Source: Bradyrhizobium sp. 164
Lineage (GTDB): Bacteria > Pseudomonadota > Alphaproteobacteria > Rhizobiales > Xanthobacteraceae
Direction of reading: 5' to 3'
NCBI RefSeq assembly: GCF_023073715.1
Contig: NZ_JADPKA010000097.1
Span: 1-64,000 of the forward strand
DNA length: 64,000 nucleotides
The position numbers were made by a program, and so were the translations under genes. Under the pieces are notes generated by a model. The model did not search any database. It saw nothing but the letters and a program-made list of their open reading frames with translations, and had not been told where the DNA came from. This document shows positions 1 through 8,965 of the stretch, piece by piece. The stretch's first letter is position 1; each line of letters opens with the position of its first letter.

Positions 1-171
1 GAACTGCTTGATCATCTGGCCGCGGAAATAATTGAACCAGACGAGGCCACCGACGAGCGCGGCGAGAAGCGCGCCGACGATGATGAACCACAGCACCGGC
101 CGGACCGGACGCTTGGGAGCCTTGTTGTCGATCGGTTGGCCCGAAATCTTGTGTTCGGCTACGATGTTCAT
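1..171 (-). CDS. RND efflux periplasmic adaptor, N-terminus (partial)
   Basis: Only the first 57 codons are inside the window; the gene continues beyond base 1. The peptide starts MNIVAEHKISG, has a short basic cytoplasmic stretch, then one strongly hydrophobic segment (about residues 22-43) followed by WFNYFRGQMIKQF. A single N-terminal anchor followed by this FRGQMIKQF sequence is typical of HlyD/AcrA-type membrane fusion proteins of RND pumps. It lies 1 bp downstream of a TetR gene on the same strand, the usual order for a self-regulated multidrug efflux operon. A GTG at 180-178 overlapping the TetR stop is an alternative start. The pump gene itself would lie to the left. Confidence 0.75.
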   Translation of the reverse strand, partial: MNIVAEHKISGQPIDNKAPKRPVRPVLWFIIVGALLAALVGGLVWFNYFRGQMIKQF

Positions 172-172
172 G

Positions 173-874
173 TCATGCACTTTCTGCAATCGCCGTCTTG
201 CCGGCATTCGCGGCCTGATTGTGGCCTAGATGCGCAGCAATTGCGGCGTCGTTAAGTCCGATACCTCTCAGGAGAAATTCACAGAGCTGCCGCTCCAGAT
301 CGTTTGCCTTGCCGTAAGCGAGACAGGGCGTGGCCGGCAGCCTGGTCAGCGCCGCCGTCATCACCGAATGATGCGCGAACCAGAACAGGTTGAGTGGATC
401 GCCAGTGCACGGCCGTGCGTCCCCCGCGGCAACCGCGCGCTCGAGTGAGGCGACGAAGACAGCCCCGATCAGCGTCTCGATCTTGGCATATAGCAAACGG
501 GCGAATTCGCCATCATCCAAATGGCTCGTGGCCATCAGTCGCAGGCGCTGCGCCTCCTCCTGGTCGGGCCCGTCGGCGATGTGAAGGAAATGCTCGACCA
601 TGCCGCGGATCACCTCGACCAGGGTGGCAGTCGAGGGCTCCCGTTCGAGCAGCTCCATCAGGGCCGGATCCGCCTCGCATTCGTCGCTCAGGATCTCGGC
701 GTAGAGCGCCGCCTTGGACGGGAAATGCTTGAACAGCAGCGCCTCGGAAATAGCAGCGGCGGCCGCCACGCTCTTGGTCGTGGTGCCGTTATAGCCGTGT
801 CGGGCAAAGCAACGTTTCGCGGCACCGAGGATCAATTGACGCCTCAGGTCGCTCGTCATACGCAATGAGCTCAT
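173..874 (-). CDS. TetR/AcrR family repressor of the adjacent efflux operon
   Basis: A 233-residue protein with an N-terminal TetR helix-turn-helix (RCFARHGYNGTTTKSVAAAA, then FKHFPSKAALYAEIL). The C-terminal part is alpha-helical ligand-binding type. The reading frame is open to 928, but the ATG at 874 is preferred because the longer form would place the 879-894 palindrome inside the gene; the ATG at 859 is also possible. The next gene downstream is an RND adaptor, so it probably represses its own efflux operon and responds to a toxic compound. This role is inferred from context. Confidence 0.85.
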   Translation of the reverse strand: MSSLRMTSDLRRQLILGAAKRCFARHGYNGTTTKSVAAAAAISEALLFKHFPSKAALYAEILSDECEADPALMELLEREPSTATLVEVIRGMVEHFLHIADGPDQEEAQRLRLMATSHLDDGEFARLLYAKIETLIGAVFVASLERAVAAGDARPCTGDPLNLFWFAHHSVMTAALTRLPATPCLAYGKANDLERQLCEFLLRGIGLNDAAIAAHLGHNQAANAGKTAIAESA

Positions 875-878
875 GCTA

Positions 879-894
879 GTGAGTAAGCACTCAC
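879..894. promoter_or_regulatory. TetR operator palindrome overlapping the promoter
   Basis: GTGAGTAAGCACTCAC is an interrupted palindrome with perfect 6-bp arms (GTGAGT/ACTCAC) ending 4 bp upstream of the TetR ATG. On the minus strand a TTGACT box at 909-904 sits 17 bp from a weak -10 (TTACTC) inside the palindrome. Repressor bound here would block the -10 region, the classic autorepression layout of TetR-controlled efflux operons. Assignment to this regulator is inference from position. Confidence 0.65.
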
Positions 895-1000
895 CCACGC
901 AAAAGTCAAGCACTATGCTGCATCGCAACCTCTAGATTGGGTCGAAACTGGCTCGCGCACACGGCGCACGAGCAGGACGACGACATCGGCAAGGCCGGCC

Positions 1001-1591
1001 CTAAATCGGCCGGAAGCCCAGGTCGCCCCGGAGCCGGTTGACGATGTAGGTCCCGTCCCGGGTCGGCAAGATCCGCTCAACGCTGGCGCTGTCGATCTTC
1101 ACATTGGCAAAGCGTGGCCCCGCGGAAACGTCGTGGACGGCTTTGGCGAAGGCCTCGACCTCGGCCATGGTCGTGACGGCCCGGCTGTCCTCGATGCCGC
1201 AGGCCCGGGCGATGCCGACGAGGTCGGCAGCCGCGAAGGTGTGGCTGGTCTGGCCGCCGGTCTCGCCATAGGCCTCGTTGTCGAGCACGACGATGGAGAG
1301 ATTGGCCGGCTTCTGCAGCCCGATGGTGGCCAAACTGCCCATGCCCATCAGCATCTCGCCATCACCGGTGATGACCAGCACCGGCAGCTTTGGCTGCGCC
1401 AGCGCGAGCCCGAGCCCGATCATCGCAGCTCCGCCCATGCCACCCCAGAGATAGAAGTTGCGCGCGTGGTCGCCGGCCGCGCACATGTCGTTGGTGGAGG
1501 CACCCAAGCCGCCAATCGCGATCACATCCTTGCGCTCCGCGAGCAGCGTGGACACCACTTGGCGGCGGTCGAGGAGATTGGCCTTGCTCAT
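1001..1591 (-). CDS. ThDP-dependent decarboxylase, C-terminal (PP-binding) subunit
   Basis: A 196-residue protein corresponding to the pyrophosphate-binding half of a thiamine-diphosphate decarboxylase. The ThDP/Mg motif starts at GDGE (about 76-79) and continues to the conserved Asn at about 105 (VVLDNEAYGETGG). Length and split architecture match the beta subunit of sulfopyruvate decarboxylase (ComE) or half of phosphonopyruvate decarboxylase. It overlaps its partner gene by four bases (ATGA), so the two are translationally coupled. No phosphonate mutase or coenzyme M gene is nearby, so the substrate is open; a 3-carbon 2-oxo acid with an anionic 3-substituent is the family expectation. Confidence 0.75.
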   Translation of the reverse strand: MSKANLLDRRQVVSTLLAERKDVIAIGGLGASTNDMCAAGDHARNFYLWGGMGGAAMIGLGLALAQPKLPVLVITGDGEMLMGMGSLATIGLQKPANLSIVVLDNEAYGETGGQTSHTFAAADLVGIARACGIEDSRAVTTMAEVEAFAKAVHDVSAGPRFANVKIDSASVERILPTRDGTYIVNRLRGDLGFRPI

Positions 1592-2142
1592 TTGGTGAAA
1601 ACCTTGGCACCGATCAGGCGCTGCGACAGAAGGACGGCGGTGGGAGTGAGTGCGTTATAGGCCTGCGCTGCGGCCGCCTCCAGCACGGCCGGCACCTCGG
1701 CCGGGTTCGAGGCGCGCAGCACCTTGACGCCGGAAAGCTCGAACACCCCCTGCGTGGTCGACCCCATCGGCACCTGCCACGGATTGAACTCGCCCCACTC
1801 GCCCCGCATGGTCACGAGCGTGAGGAACGGAAAGCGCAGGATCGGGATCAGCGACAGCATGTTGATGCAATTGCCGACACCGCTCGACTGCATCAGCAAC
1901 ACGCCGCGCTGTCCGCCCGCCCAGGCGCCGGCGAGAAGTGCCACGCCCTCCTCCTCCGTTGTCAGCGGAATGCCGCGCATCGTGGAGGAAGCCAGCACGC
2001 GCTGGATCAGCTTCGAGTGACCGGCATCGGGCACGTACGGCACCTGCCGGACGTCGAAGCGCTGCAATGTCGCGAAAATATCGTCGGGCCAAAGAACACT
2101 TGCTTCCGGGGCCGTGTCGGGAGCGTCAGCGCGCGCGTGCAT
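1588..2142 (-). CDS. ThDP-dependent decarboxylase, N-terminal (pyrimidine-binding) subunit
   Basis: A 184-residue protein equivalent to the pyrimidine-binding domain of ThDP enzymes. The cluster EEEGVALLAGAW (from about residue 63) carries the glutamate that activates the cofactor, and LMQSSGVGNCINML is typical of the phosphonopyruvate/sulfopyruvate decarboxylase alpha family (ComD). The start is an ATG preceded by ACAGGAAA. It is the first gene of a two-gene operon with the PP-binding subunit. It is divergent from the P450 at 2249, with 106 bp between the two starts. Substrate unknown. Confidence 0.72.
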   Translation of the reverse strand: MHARADAPDTAPEASVLWPDDIFATLQRFDVRQVPYVPDAGHSKLIQRVLASSTMRGIPLTTEEEGVALLAGAWAGGQRGVLLMQSSGVGNCINMLSLIPILRFPFLTLVTMRGEWGEFNPWQVPMGSTTQGVFELSGVKVLRASNPAEVPAVLEAAAAQAYNALTPTAVLLSQRLIGAKVFTK

Positions 2143-2248
2143 TTTCCTGTCCGGTCAGCTAGCAAAGACGGCGCGACTGTAGACGCATGCGCGCGTCGGC
2201 CAGAACAACAAAAACGGCATATCGGCTTTAACCGGCGAGTATAACGGA

Positions 2249-3481
2249 ATGAACGCAGATGCGAAGGAGCTGGCGGCAAGCTTCGATCTCGAGAAGCTGA
2301 CGCCTGAGTTCTACGACGACCCCTATCCGACCTACCGTGCACTGCGGGAGAACGAACCGGTCAAACGCCTACCGAACGGCACCGTGTTCCTGACCCGCTA
2401 TGACGATCTCGTCACCACCTACAAGAACACCAAATCGTTCAGCTCGGACAAGAAGCGCGAGTTCGCGCCGAAATACGGCGACAGCCTGCTCTACGAGCAT
2501 CACACCACGAGCCTCGTCTTCAACGATCCGCCCTCCCATACCCGCGTGCGCCGCCTGATCATGGGCGCACTGTCGCCTCGCGCCATCGCCGGCATGGAGG
2601 GCGACCTCATCAAGCTGGTCGACGGCCTGCTCGACGCCATCGCCGCCAAGGGGGCTTGCGAGCTGATCGAGGACTTTGCCGCCTCCATTCCGATCGAAGT
2701 GATCGGCAATCTGCTCGACGTGCCCCACGAGGAACGCGCGCCGCTGCGCGACTGGTCGCTGGCGATCCTGGGTGCGCTCGAACCGGTGGTGTCGCCCGAA
2801 GCGGCCGCGCGCGGCAACAGAGCGGTGCAGGACTTCCTCGCCTACCTCGAGACGCTGGTCGCGCGCCGGCGCCGAAAGCCCGGCAATCCCGAGCGCGACG
2901 TGCTGACGCGCCTGATCCAAGGAGAAGGGAACGGCGAGGAGAACGGCGAGCGGCTGACCGAGAAGGAGCTGCTGCACAATTGCATCTTCCTGCTCAATGC
3001 CGGCCACGAGACCACCACCAACCTGATCGGCAACGGCCTCGTCGCGCTGCACCGCAATCTGGACCAGAAGCAGCGCTTGATCGCCAACCCCGACATGATC
3101 AAGACCGCCGTCGAGGAGATGCTGCGCTACGAGAGCTCCAACCAGCTCGGCAATCGGATGACCACGGAGAAGGTCGAGCTCGGCGGCGTCATGCTCGACG
3201 CCGGCACCTCGGTGACGCTGTGCATTGGCGCGGCCAACCGCGACCCCGCACAGTTTCCGGAGCCCGAACGCTTCGACATCGCGCGCACGCCGAACCGGCA
3301 CCTCGCCTTCGCCACGGGCGCGCATCAATGCGCGGGCATGGCCCTGGCGCGGCTGGAAGGCGCGATCGCGATCTCGCGCTTCCTGGCGCGCTTCCCGAAC
3401 TATGCCGTGACCGGGCAGCCGGTGCGGGGCGGGCGGGTCCGGTTTCGCGGCTTTTTGAGCGTGCCCTGCGCGATCGGATGA
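2249..3481 (+). CDS. Cytochrome P450
   Basis: A 410-residue soluble bacterial P450. The oxygen-activating I-helix motif AGHETTT is at 251-257, the ExxR motif (EMLR) at 290-293 and the haem loop FATGAHQCAG at 354-363, with Cys361 as the axial ligand. There is no membrane anchor, so it should take electrons from a ferredoxin/reductase pair; none is adjacent, although a ferredoxin-reductase-like flavoprotein lies at 18.7 kb. All key residues are present, so it should be active. It is divergent from the ThDP decarboxylase operon and may share its control region. The substrate cannot be read from the sequence. Confidence 0.93.
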   Translation: MNADAKELAASFDLEKLTPEFYDDPYPTYRALRENEPVKRLPNGTVFLTRYDDLVTTYKNTKSFSSDKKREFAPKYGDSLLYEHHTTSLVFNDPPSHTRVRRLIMGALSPRAIAGMEGDLIKLVDGLLDAIAAKGACELIEDFAASIPIEVIGNLLDVPHEERAPLRDWSLAILGALEPVVSPEAAARGNRAVQDFLAYLETLVARRRRKPGNPERDVLTRLIQGEGNGEENGERLTEKELLHNCIFLLNAGHETTTNLIGNGLVALHRNLDQKQRLIANPDMIKTAVEEMLRYESSNQLGNRMTTEKVELGGVMLDAGTSVTLCIGAANRDPAQFPEPERFDIARTPNRHLAFATGAHQCAGMALARLEGAIAISRFLARFPNYAVTGQPVRGGRVRFRGFLSVPCAIG

Positions 3482-3675
3482 AGCCTCCAAACAAAAATGA
3501 CGAAAACAACCCCATGCACAGTAGGGAACCCTCTGATATTTCTGGCAATCGGGAGGGGCCAACCATCGGACGCATGAAGGCTTCCGAGGCGGCAAGCTGA
3601 TACCTAGATCAAGTTGAGGGCCGCCGGCGGTGCAGTCGGTTGACGCCCCCGTGCGCGGCAATGGAGTGACGACAG

Positions 3676-4890
3676 ATGAGCTCGTCGGTCCTTGATTTCA
3701 TCGCAACAGAAGCACGCTTTGGAGCCCACAATTACGAGCCGATCGGGGTCGTCCTGTCCCGCGGCGAAGGTGTCTGGGTGTGGGATACCGAAGGCAACCG
3801 TTATCTCGATTGCCTCTCGGCCTATTCGGCGGTCAGCCAGGGCCACTGCCACCCCAAAATCCTGGCAGCACTGGTCGAACAGGCGCACAGGCTGACGCTG
3901 ACCTCGCGCGCCTTTCACAACGACCAGCTCGCCTTATTCTACGAGGAAATCGCGGCGCTCACCGGCTCCCACAAGGTGCTGCCGATGAACAGCGGCGCCG
4001 AGGCGGTCGAAAGCGCGATCAAGTCGGTCCGCAAATGGGGCTACGAGGTGAAGGGCGTGCCGGACGGCCAGGCCGAGATCATCGTTTGCGCCAACAATTT
4101 CCATGGACGCACGCTGGGCATCGTCAGCTTTTCCACCGATCCCGAGACACGCACACACTTCGGTCCGTTCGCGCCTGGCTTCAGGATCATCCCGTTCGGG
4201 GATGCCGCGGCGCTGGAAGACGCAATCACGCCGAACACCGTCGCCTTTCTGGTCGAGCCGATCCAGGGCGAAGCCGGTGTCGTCATTCCTCCAGCCGGCT
4301 ATTTCACGAAGGTGCGTCAGCTCTGCACGGCCAACAACGTGATGCTGGTGCTCGACGAGATCCAGACCGGGCTCGGCCGTACCGGCAAGCTGCTCGCCGA
4401 ACAGCACGAGGGAATCGAGGCGGACGTGACGCTGCTCGGCAAGGCCCTGTCCGGTGGCTTCTACCCCGTGTCGGCCGTGCTCTCGAATAACGACGTGCTC
4501 GGGACGCTGAGACCCGGACAGCATGGTTCGACCTTTGGCGGCAATCCGCTTGCCTGCGCGGTGGCGCGCGCGGCGATGCGCGTGCTGGTCGAGGAAGGCA
4601 TGATCGAGAACGCGGCCAGGCAGGGCGCGCGCTTTCTCGAAGGCTTGAAGGGCATCCGTGCCAACACGATCCGCGAGGTGCGCGGACGCGGCTTGATGCT
4701 GGCGGTCGAGCTGCATCCAGAGGCCGGGGGAGCACGCCGTTATTGTGAGGCGCTCCAGGGCAAGGGCATCCTCGCCAAGGATACTCATGAATACACGATC
4801 CGCATCGCCCCGCCGCTGGTGATCACCAGCGACCAGGTCGACTGGGCGCTGGAGCGGCTCGCCACCACCCTGACCCAGGATTTCTCTTGA
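3676..4890 (+). CDS. rocD: Ornithine--oxo-acid aminotransferase
   Basis: A 404-residue class III PLP aminotransferase. SGAEA (106-110) binds cofactor phosphate, DEIQTGLGRTGK (227-238) is the class III signature, and Lys256 in LLGKALSGG should form the Schiff base. YSAVSQGHCHPKI and the RAFHND segment match ornithine delta-aminotransferases rather than acetylornithine or GABA enzymes. It converts ornithine and 2-oxoglutarate to glutamate semialdehyde and glutamate, feeding arginine breakdown into glutamate or proline. No arginase gene is adjacent in this window. The 195-bp stretch before it has no gene I can recognise. Confidence 0.9.
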   Translation: MSSSVLDFIATEARFGAHNYEPIGVVLSRGEGVWVWDTEGNRYLDCLSAYSAVSQGHCHPKILAALVEQAHRLTLTSRAFHNDQLALFYEEIAALTGSHKVLPMNSGAEAVESAIKSVRKWGYEVKGVPDGQAEIIVCANNFHGRTLGIVSFSTDPETRTHFGPFAPGFRIIPFGDAAALEDAITPNTVAFLVEPIQGEAGVVIPPAGYFTKVRQLCTANNVMLVLDEIQTGLGRTGKLLAEQHEGIEADVTLLGKALSGGFYPVSAVLSNNDVLGTLRPGQHGSTFGGNPLACAVARAAMRVLVEEGMIENAARQGARFLEGLKGIRANTIREVRGRGLMLAVELHPEAGGARRYCEALQGKGILAKDTHEYTIRIAPPLVITSDQVDWALERLATTLTQDFS

Positions 4891-4996
4891 GGCTGCCTGC
4901 GTCGGAAGATCGCAATGCCGGCCGCGGTCAAGAACGAACGATCCCGCCATCTGTGCGTTGAAGTTCGTGGGCGATGACGAGCTGGGAGCTAGAACC

Positions 4997-6862
4997 ATGC
5001 TTCCGCGTTGCGTTTGCCTTACGGCTTTTTTAGTTGGTGTCTCGGTGCTGGCGACGAGCGCCGGCGCTTTCGCCCAAGGACTCGGACACGGAAGGGGCGG
5101 ACCACCCGGTCCGGCCGCAGCACCGGCGGCTCGGCCAGCAGCACCACCGGCCATGGCCCATCCGGCGGCGCCGCCAGCCATGGCACGCCCCGCAGCGCCG
5201 GCTTTCCATCATCCCCCGGCCATGCAGCGGCCGGCCATGCCGCAGCGACCAGCCATGGCGCCACATCCGGCGCCGCGTATTGCCTCACCGCCACCGCGCC
5301 CGTCCCCACATTTCGCTGCACCGCCGCGGGCAGCCCCGCACGTGGTGACACCGCGGCCTGAATTCCATCGGGCGCCGGCAGCACCGCAACGTCCGGCCAT
5401 GGCGCCTCGGCCAATGCCGCACATCGCGGCCCCATCGCGCCCCAGCGGACCGCCGGCCGCGAGCGAGCGGCTGTCGCGGCGGGATCAGATTGAACAGCGC
5501 GCGCAACAGCGCCAGCAGCAAGTCCAGCAGCGTGAGCAGATGGTGCAGCAGCGGCAGCGCGAGATGCTGTCCCGCCAGACGACGGAGCGTCAGACCCGTA
5601 TCGAACGACTCCAGCAGCGTGTGCAGCAGTTGCAATCGCAAAAGCCGGAAAGCGTGCGGGCGCAACGCCTGCAGCAAAGGACGCTCCAGGCGCAGAACCG
5701 CTTGCTTGATCGTGAGCAGCGCGCGCAGCAGAGCGACCTGGCGCGCCAGCAGCGGCTTGGCCTCCAGGCCCCGGCCGCGCGCACCCCGACCACCACGACC
5801 ACCGCGCAGGCTGCTGAGCGCGGGCGGTTTGCCGCGCGCTTCCGTGAGCAGGCCAATCCGCAGACCCAAGCGGCCCTCCTCACCCGCCAGAGCGGCTGGG
5901 CTCCCCGGCAGGCCTGGCGTCACCGCCATCCCGCGGCTTTCGTGGCGTGGCTTGGGCCGGTGTTCTGGCCATACGCCTATTCCGACATTTTCAACTACAC
6001 GTTCTGGTCCTATGCTTATGAGCCCGGCTATTGGGCGTACGCGTATGACGATTTCGTCGACACCGTGTTCTGGGGCGGTGACGGCCCCTATTCCGCCTAT
6101 GCCAGCACCAACCCGTATGACTATCCGCAAGCCGGCGGCGGCCGCCGGGCGCGCCCGCGCGCCAGCGTGAGCCCGCAGACGCTACAGCAATTGTGCGGCA
6201 CACCAGACAAGGGCGTGACGGCTTGGCCGCTTGCCGATATCGCGAAAGCAGTGCAGCCGACGCCGGAGCAACGCGCGCTGCTCGACGAGTTGAAGACCGC
6301 GGCGGCCAACGCGGCCGCCGTGTTCAAGGATTCCTGCGCGGAGACTTATGCATTGACGCCGCCTGGCCGCCTGCGCGCGATGATGAATCGCATCAGCGCG
6401 ACACTGGAAGCGGTCAAGATCGTGCGACCGGCACTGGAGAAATTCTACAACTCGCTCAGCGACGAACAGCAAGCGCGCTTCAACGCGCTTGGGCCCCCTG
6501 TCGGCGACCGCTCGTCACAGCAGCAGGAAGCCAGTGCCGAGGGTTGCGGCGATCCGAAGTCCGGCCTGACCCAGTTGCCGATCGAACGCATCGACGCCGT
6601 TGTCCGTCCGGCAGGCAAGCAGAAGGATGCGCTCGAGCGCTTGGACGATGCGACGAAGCAGGCAGTCGCAGCACTGCAAGCCGTCTGCCCGGACAGTGTG
6701 CCGTTGACACCAGTCGGACGCCTGGAAGCCATGGCGGATCGTCTCCAAGCCATGCTCGCCGCCGCCAAGCTGGTGCAACCCGCACTGGACGAGTTCTACG
6801 CGACGCTGAGCAGCGAGCAGAAGGCGCGCTTCAATACGCTGCAACAGGTTGCAGGACAGTAA
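4997..6862 (+). CDS. Proline/glutamine-rich periplasmic protein with duplicated Spy/LTxxQ-like module
   Basis: A 621-residue exported protein. The ATG at 4997 follows a GGGAG ribosome site and begins a clean signal peptide (MLPRCVCLTAFLVGVSV to AFAQ); the frame is open further upstream without need. Residues about 30-150 are very rich in Pro/Ala/His/Met with repeated PAMA- and RPAMP-like units. Residues about 155-260 are a Gln/Arg-rich probable coiled coil (QQRQQQVQQREQ). After an aromatic Tyr/Trp-rich stretch come two related modules of about 100 residues (from base 6191 and base 6541). Each has two Cys and the motifs LTPxGRLxAM and LSxEQxARFN, as in Spy/CpxP-type LTxxQ proteins. A periplasmic chaperone or envelope-stress role is a family inference. 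Confidence 0.75.
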   Translation: MLPRCVCLTAFLVGVSVLATSAGAFAQGLGHGRGGPPGPAAAPAARPAAPPAMAHPAAPPAMARPAAPAFHHPPAMQRPAMPQRPAMAPHPAPRIASPPPRPSPHFAAPPRAAPHVVTPRPEFHRAPAAPQRPAMAPRPMPHIAAPSRPSGPPAASERLSRRDQIEQRAQQRQQQVQQREQMVQQRQREMLSRQTTERQTRIERLQQRVQQLQSQKPESVRAQRLQQRTLQAQNRLLDREQRAQQSDLARQQRLGLQAPAARTPTTTTTAQAAERGRFAARFREQANPQTQAALLTRQSGWAPRQAWRHRHPAAFVAWLGPVFWPYAYSDIFNYTFWSYAYEPGYWAYAYDDFVDTVFWGGDGPYSAYASTNPYDYPQAGGGRRARPRASVSPQTLQQLCGTPDKGVTAWPLADIAKAVQPTPEQRALLDELKTAAANAAAVFKDSCAETYALTPPGRLRAMMNRISATLEAVKIVRPALEKFYNSLSDEQQARFNALGPPVGDRSSQQQEASAEGCGDPKSGLTQLPIERIDAVVRPAGKQKDALERLDDATKQAVAALQAVCPDSVPLTPVGRLEAMADRLQAMLAAAKLVQPALDEFYATLSSEQKARFNTLQQVAGQ

Positions 6863-6880
6863 GGGCAGCGCGCGCGTGAC

Positions 6881-7744
6881 CTACACCACCGTCTTGTGCC
6901 GCGCGATGCAGGTGCGCAGCACCTCGTCCATCGGTTTGGCCCACCAGTCATTGGAGAAGATTTCGATCTCCGAATAGCCGGCAAAACCCTGCGCTTCGAC
7001 CGCTTGACGCACGGATTTGATGTCGATGACGCCGTCGCCCATCATGCCGCGGTCGTTGAGGATGTCCTTGGTCGGCACCATCCAATCGCAGACGTGGAAG
7101 GCGAGCAGGCGATCTTGGCCGGCGCGCGCGATCTGGCCCATCAGCTCCGGATCCCACCAGATGTGATAGACGTCGAGCGCAACGCCGAGCATGCCGCTGC
7201 GGCCGGGGTCGAGCCGGTCGCAGATGTCGAGCGCCTGTTTTGTGGTGTTCACGCAGGCGCGGTCGGCTGCATAGGCCGGGTGCAACGGCTCGATCGCCAA
7301 CGGCAGGCCTGCCTGCTTGGCGTAATCGAGCATCTCGGCCAGCGCTTCCTCGACCTGCCCGCGCGCTGCGGCGATGTCCTTCGAGGCCTTGCTGCCCGGC
7401 CGCGAATATTGCGGCAGGCCGCCGACCACGAGTACGATGCAGGGCGCGCCGAGCGCCTTCGCCTCATCCACACAGCGCCGGTTGTCGTCGCGCACTTCGC
7501 CCCGGCGCGAACAATCCGAGGTGAACATGCCGCCGCGGCAATAACCTGAGAGATCGAGGCCGGCGTCGCGCACGGCGCGTACCGCGCGGTCGAGCCCGAC
7601 AGAAGCAACCTGGTCGCGCCAGGGATCGATGGCGCGGATGCCCTGCTTCGCACAGGCATCGATGATCTCGATGAGGTCACCCTGCTTGCGGACCGTCGCC
7701 GTGTTCAGCGACAGCCAGCGATGGTCGGACGAGAAATCGCGCAT
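6881..7744 (-). CDS. Sugar phosphate isomerase/epimerase family TIM-barrel protein
   Basis: A 287-residue protein of the AP-endonuclease-2-like TIM-barrel family. Likely metal ligands fall on the barrel strands LAIEPLHP, VALDVYHIWWDP, LAFHVCDW and YSEIEIFSND, giving the Glu/Asp/His/Glu pattern of these isomerases. Its ATG shares one base with the stop of the DUF993 gene (TGATG), so it is the last gene of a coupled operon with an aldolase-like protein, a Gfo/Idh dehydrogenase and an enolase-superfamily protein. It probably isomerises or epimerises a keto-sugar or keto-acid intermediate. The exact substrate is unknown. Confidence 0.8.
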   Translation of the reverse strand: MRDFSSDHRWLSLNTATVRKQGDLIEIIDACAKQGIRAIDPWRDQVASVGLDRAVRAVRDAGLDLSGYCRGGMFTSDCSRRGEVRDDNRRCVDEAKALGAPCIVLVVGGLPQYSRPGSKASKDIAAARGQVEEALAEMLDYAKQAGLPLAIEPLHPAYAADRACVNTTKQALDICDRLDPGRSGMLGVALDVYHIWWDPELMGQIARAGQDRLLAFHVCDWMVPTKDILNDRGMMGDGVIDIKSVRQAVEAQGFAGYSEIEIFSNDWWAKPMDEVLRTCIARHKTVV

Positions 7745-8949
7745 CAGGATTCAAGTCCGTGCGAGGCCAGCACAGTCTTCATCCGCTGTGTCGCGAGTTC
7801 CGGATTGGCGAGCAGGCCCGCTTGGTCAGCAAGGCGAAACAGCTCGGCCAGATGCAGCATCGAGCGCGCGCTCTCCTGGCCACCCACCATGGTGAAGTGG
7901 TCCTGGTGGCCGTTGAGATAAGCCATGAACACCACCCCGGTCTTGTAGAAGCGCGTCGGCGCTTTGAAGATGTGGCGCGACAAGGGAACGGTCGGTCCCA
8001 GCACGTCGTGGAAGCCGGCTTCATCGCCGGCCGCCAGCCGCGACAGCGCGTAGGATGCTGCCGGCGCGATGGCGTCGAAGATGCCAAGCAGCGCATGCGA
8101 AAAGCCTTCGCTGTCCCCGGCGATCAGCTCCGCATAGTTGAAATCATCGCCAGTGTACATCTTGATGCGCTTGTCGAGGCGTCGGCGCATATCGATTTCA
8201 CGCTGCTTGTCGAGCAGCGAGACCTTGACGCCGTCGACTTTGGCAGCGTTGGCGTTGATGATGGCGACCGCAATATCCATTGCGTTGTCGAGATCCTTGG
8301 TACCCCAATAGCCCGTCAACGCCGGATCGAACATATCGCCCAGCCAGTGGATGATCACGGGCTCTCGGACCTGCGAGAGCACGCGATCATAGACCTTGGC
8401 GTAATCATCGGCATTGCGGCCGAGCTTGGAAAGCGCCCGCGACGCCATCAGGATGATGCGGCCGCCGACCTTCTCGACCGCCGAGATCTGCTCCTCATAG
8501 GCGCGGATCACGTCGTCGATGGTCTTGGCATCCTCGACCGCGAGATGGTCGGTGCCCGCGCCGGAGAACACCAGTGCGTTGCGACGCTTGGCGGCAGCGA
8601 CCGACCGTGTGATCAGCTCCAGCGAGGTCGGCCAGTCCAGCCCCATGCCGCGCTGCGCGGTGTCCATCGCCTCGGCAACGCCGAGACCGAGGTCCCAGAC
8701 GTGCTCGCGGAAGGCGATGGTCCTGTCCCAGTCGACAGCGACCGAAAGCCAGGGATCGTTGTCGGCGAAGGGGTCGGCGACCGTGTGCACGGCCGAGAAG
8801 GCGATGCGGCTCAGCGGGCCCTCGAGCTTTGCGGGAAACGTGCGCGAGGCCGCGAGCCGGTAGGTCTCGATCGAACGATCGGCCTTCGGCAGCTTGAGCG
8901 ACAATGACGACATTGAAGGCGCAGGCTTGGGCTGGACGGGCTTGTTCAT
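7744..8949 (-). CDS. DUF993 family protein (dihydrodipicolinate-synthase/aldolase superfamily)
   Basis: A 401-residue protein beginning MNKPVQPKPAPSMSSLSLKLP. The ATG at 8949 has a strong GAGAGAGG site; the frame stays open upstream only because it runs through a palindromic repeat. Segments such as AFSAVHTVADPFADNDP, LVFSGAGTDHLAVEDAKTIDDV and IIHWLGDMFDPALTGYWGTKDLD match the DUF993 family, which is annotated as dihydrodipicolinate-synthase-like and predicted to be a TIM-barrel lyase. In this operon it would be the natural candidate for retro-aldol cleavage of a 2-keto-3-deoxy acid made by the dehydratase. That step is inferred, not shown. Confidence 0.78.
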   Translation of the reverse strand: MNKPVQPKPAPSMSSLSLKLPKADRSIETYRLAASRTFPAKLEGPLSRIAFSAVHTVADPFADNDPWLSVAVDWDRTIAFREHVWDLGLGVAEAMDTAQRGMGLDWPTSLELITRSVAAAKRRNALVFSGAGTDHLAVEDAKTIDDVIRAYEEQISAVEKVGGRIILMASRALSKLGRNADDYAKVYDRVLSQVREPVIIHWLGDMFDPALTGYWGTKDLDNAMDIAVAIINANAAKVDGVKVSLLDKQREIDMRRRLDKRIKMYTGDDFNYAELIAGDSEGFSHALLGIFDAIAPAASYALSRLAAGDEAGFHDVLGPTVPLSRHIFKAPTRFYKTGVVFMAYLNGHQDHFTMVGGQESARSMLHLAELFRLADQAGLLANPELATQRMKTVLASHGLES

Positions 8950-8965
8950 GATTTTTGACCTCTCT

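Noticed and set aside
2369..3661. A 430-codon frame opposite the P450
   Set aside because: Antisense to an intact P450 and lacking motifs.
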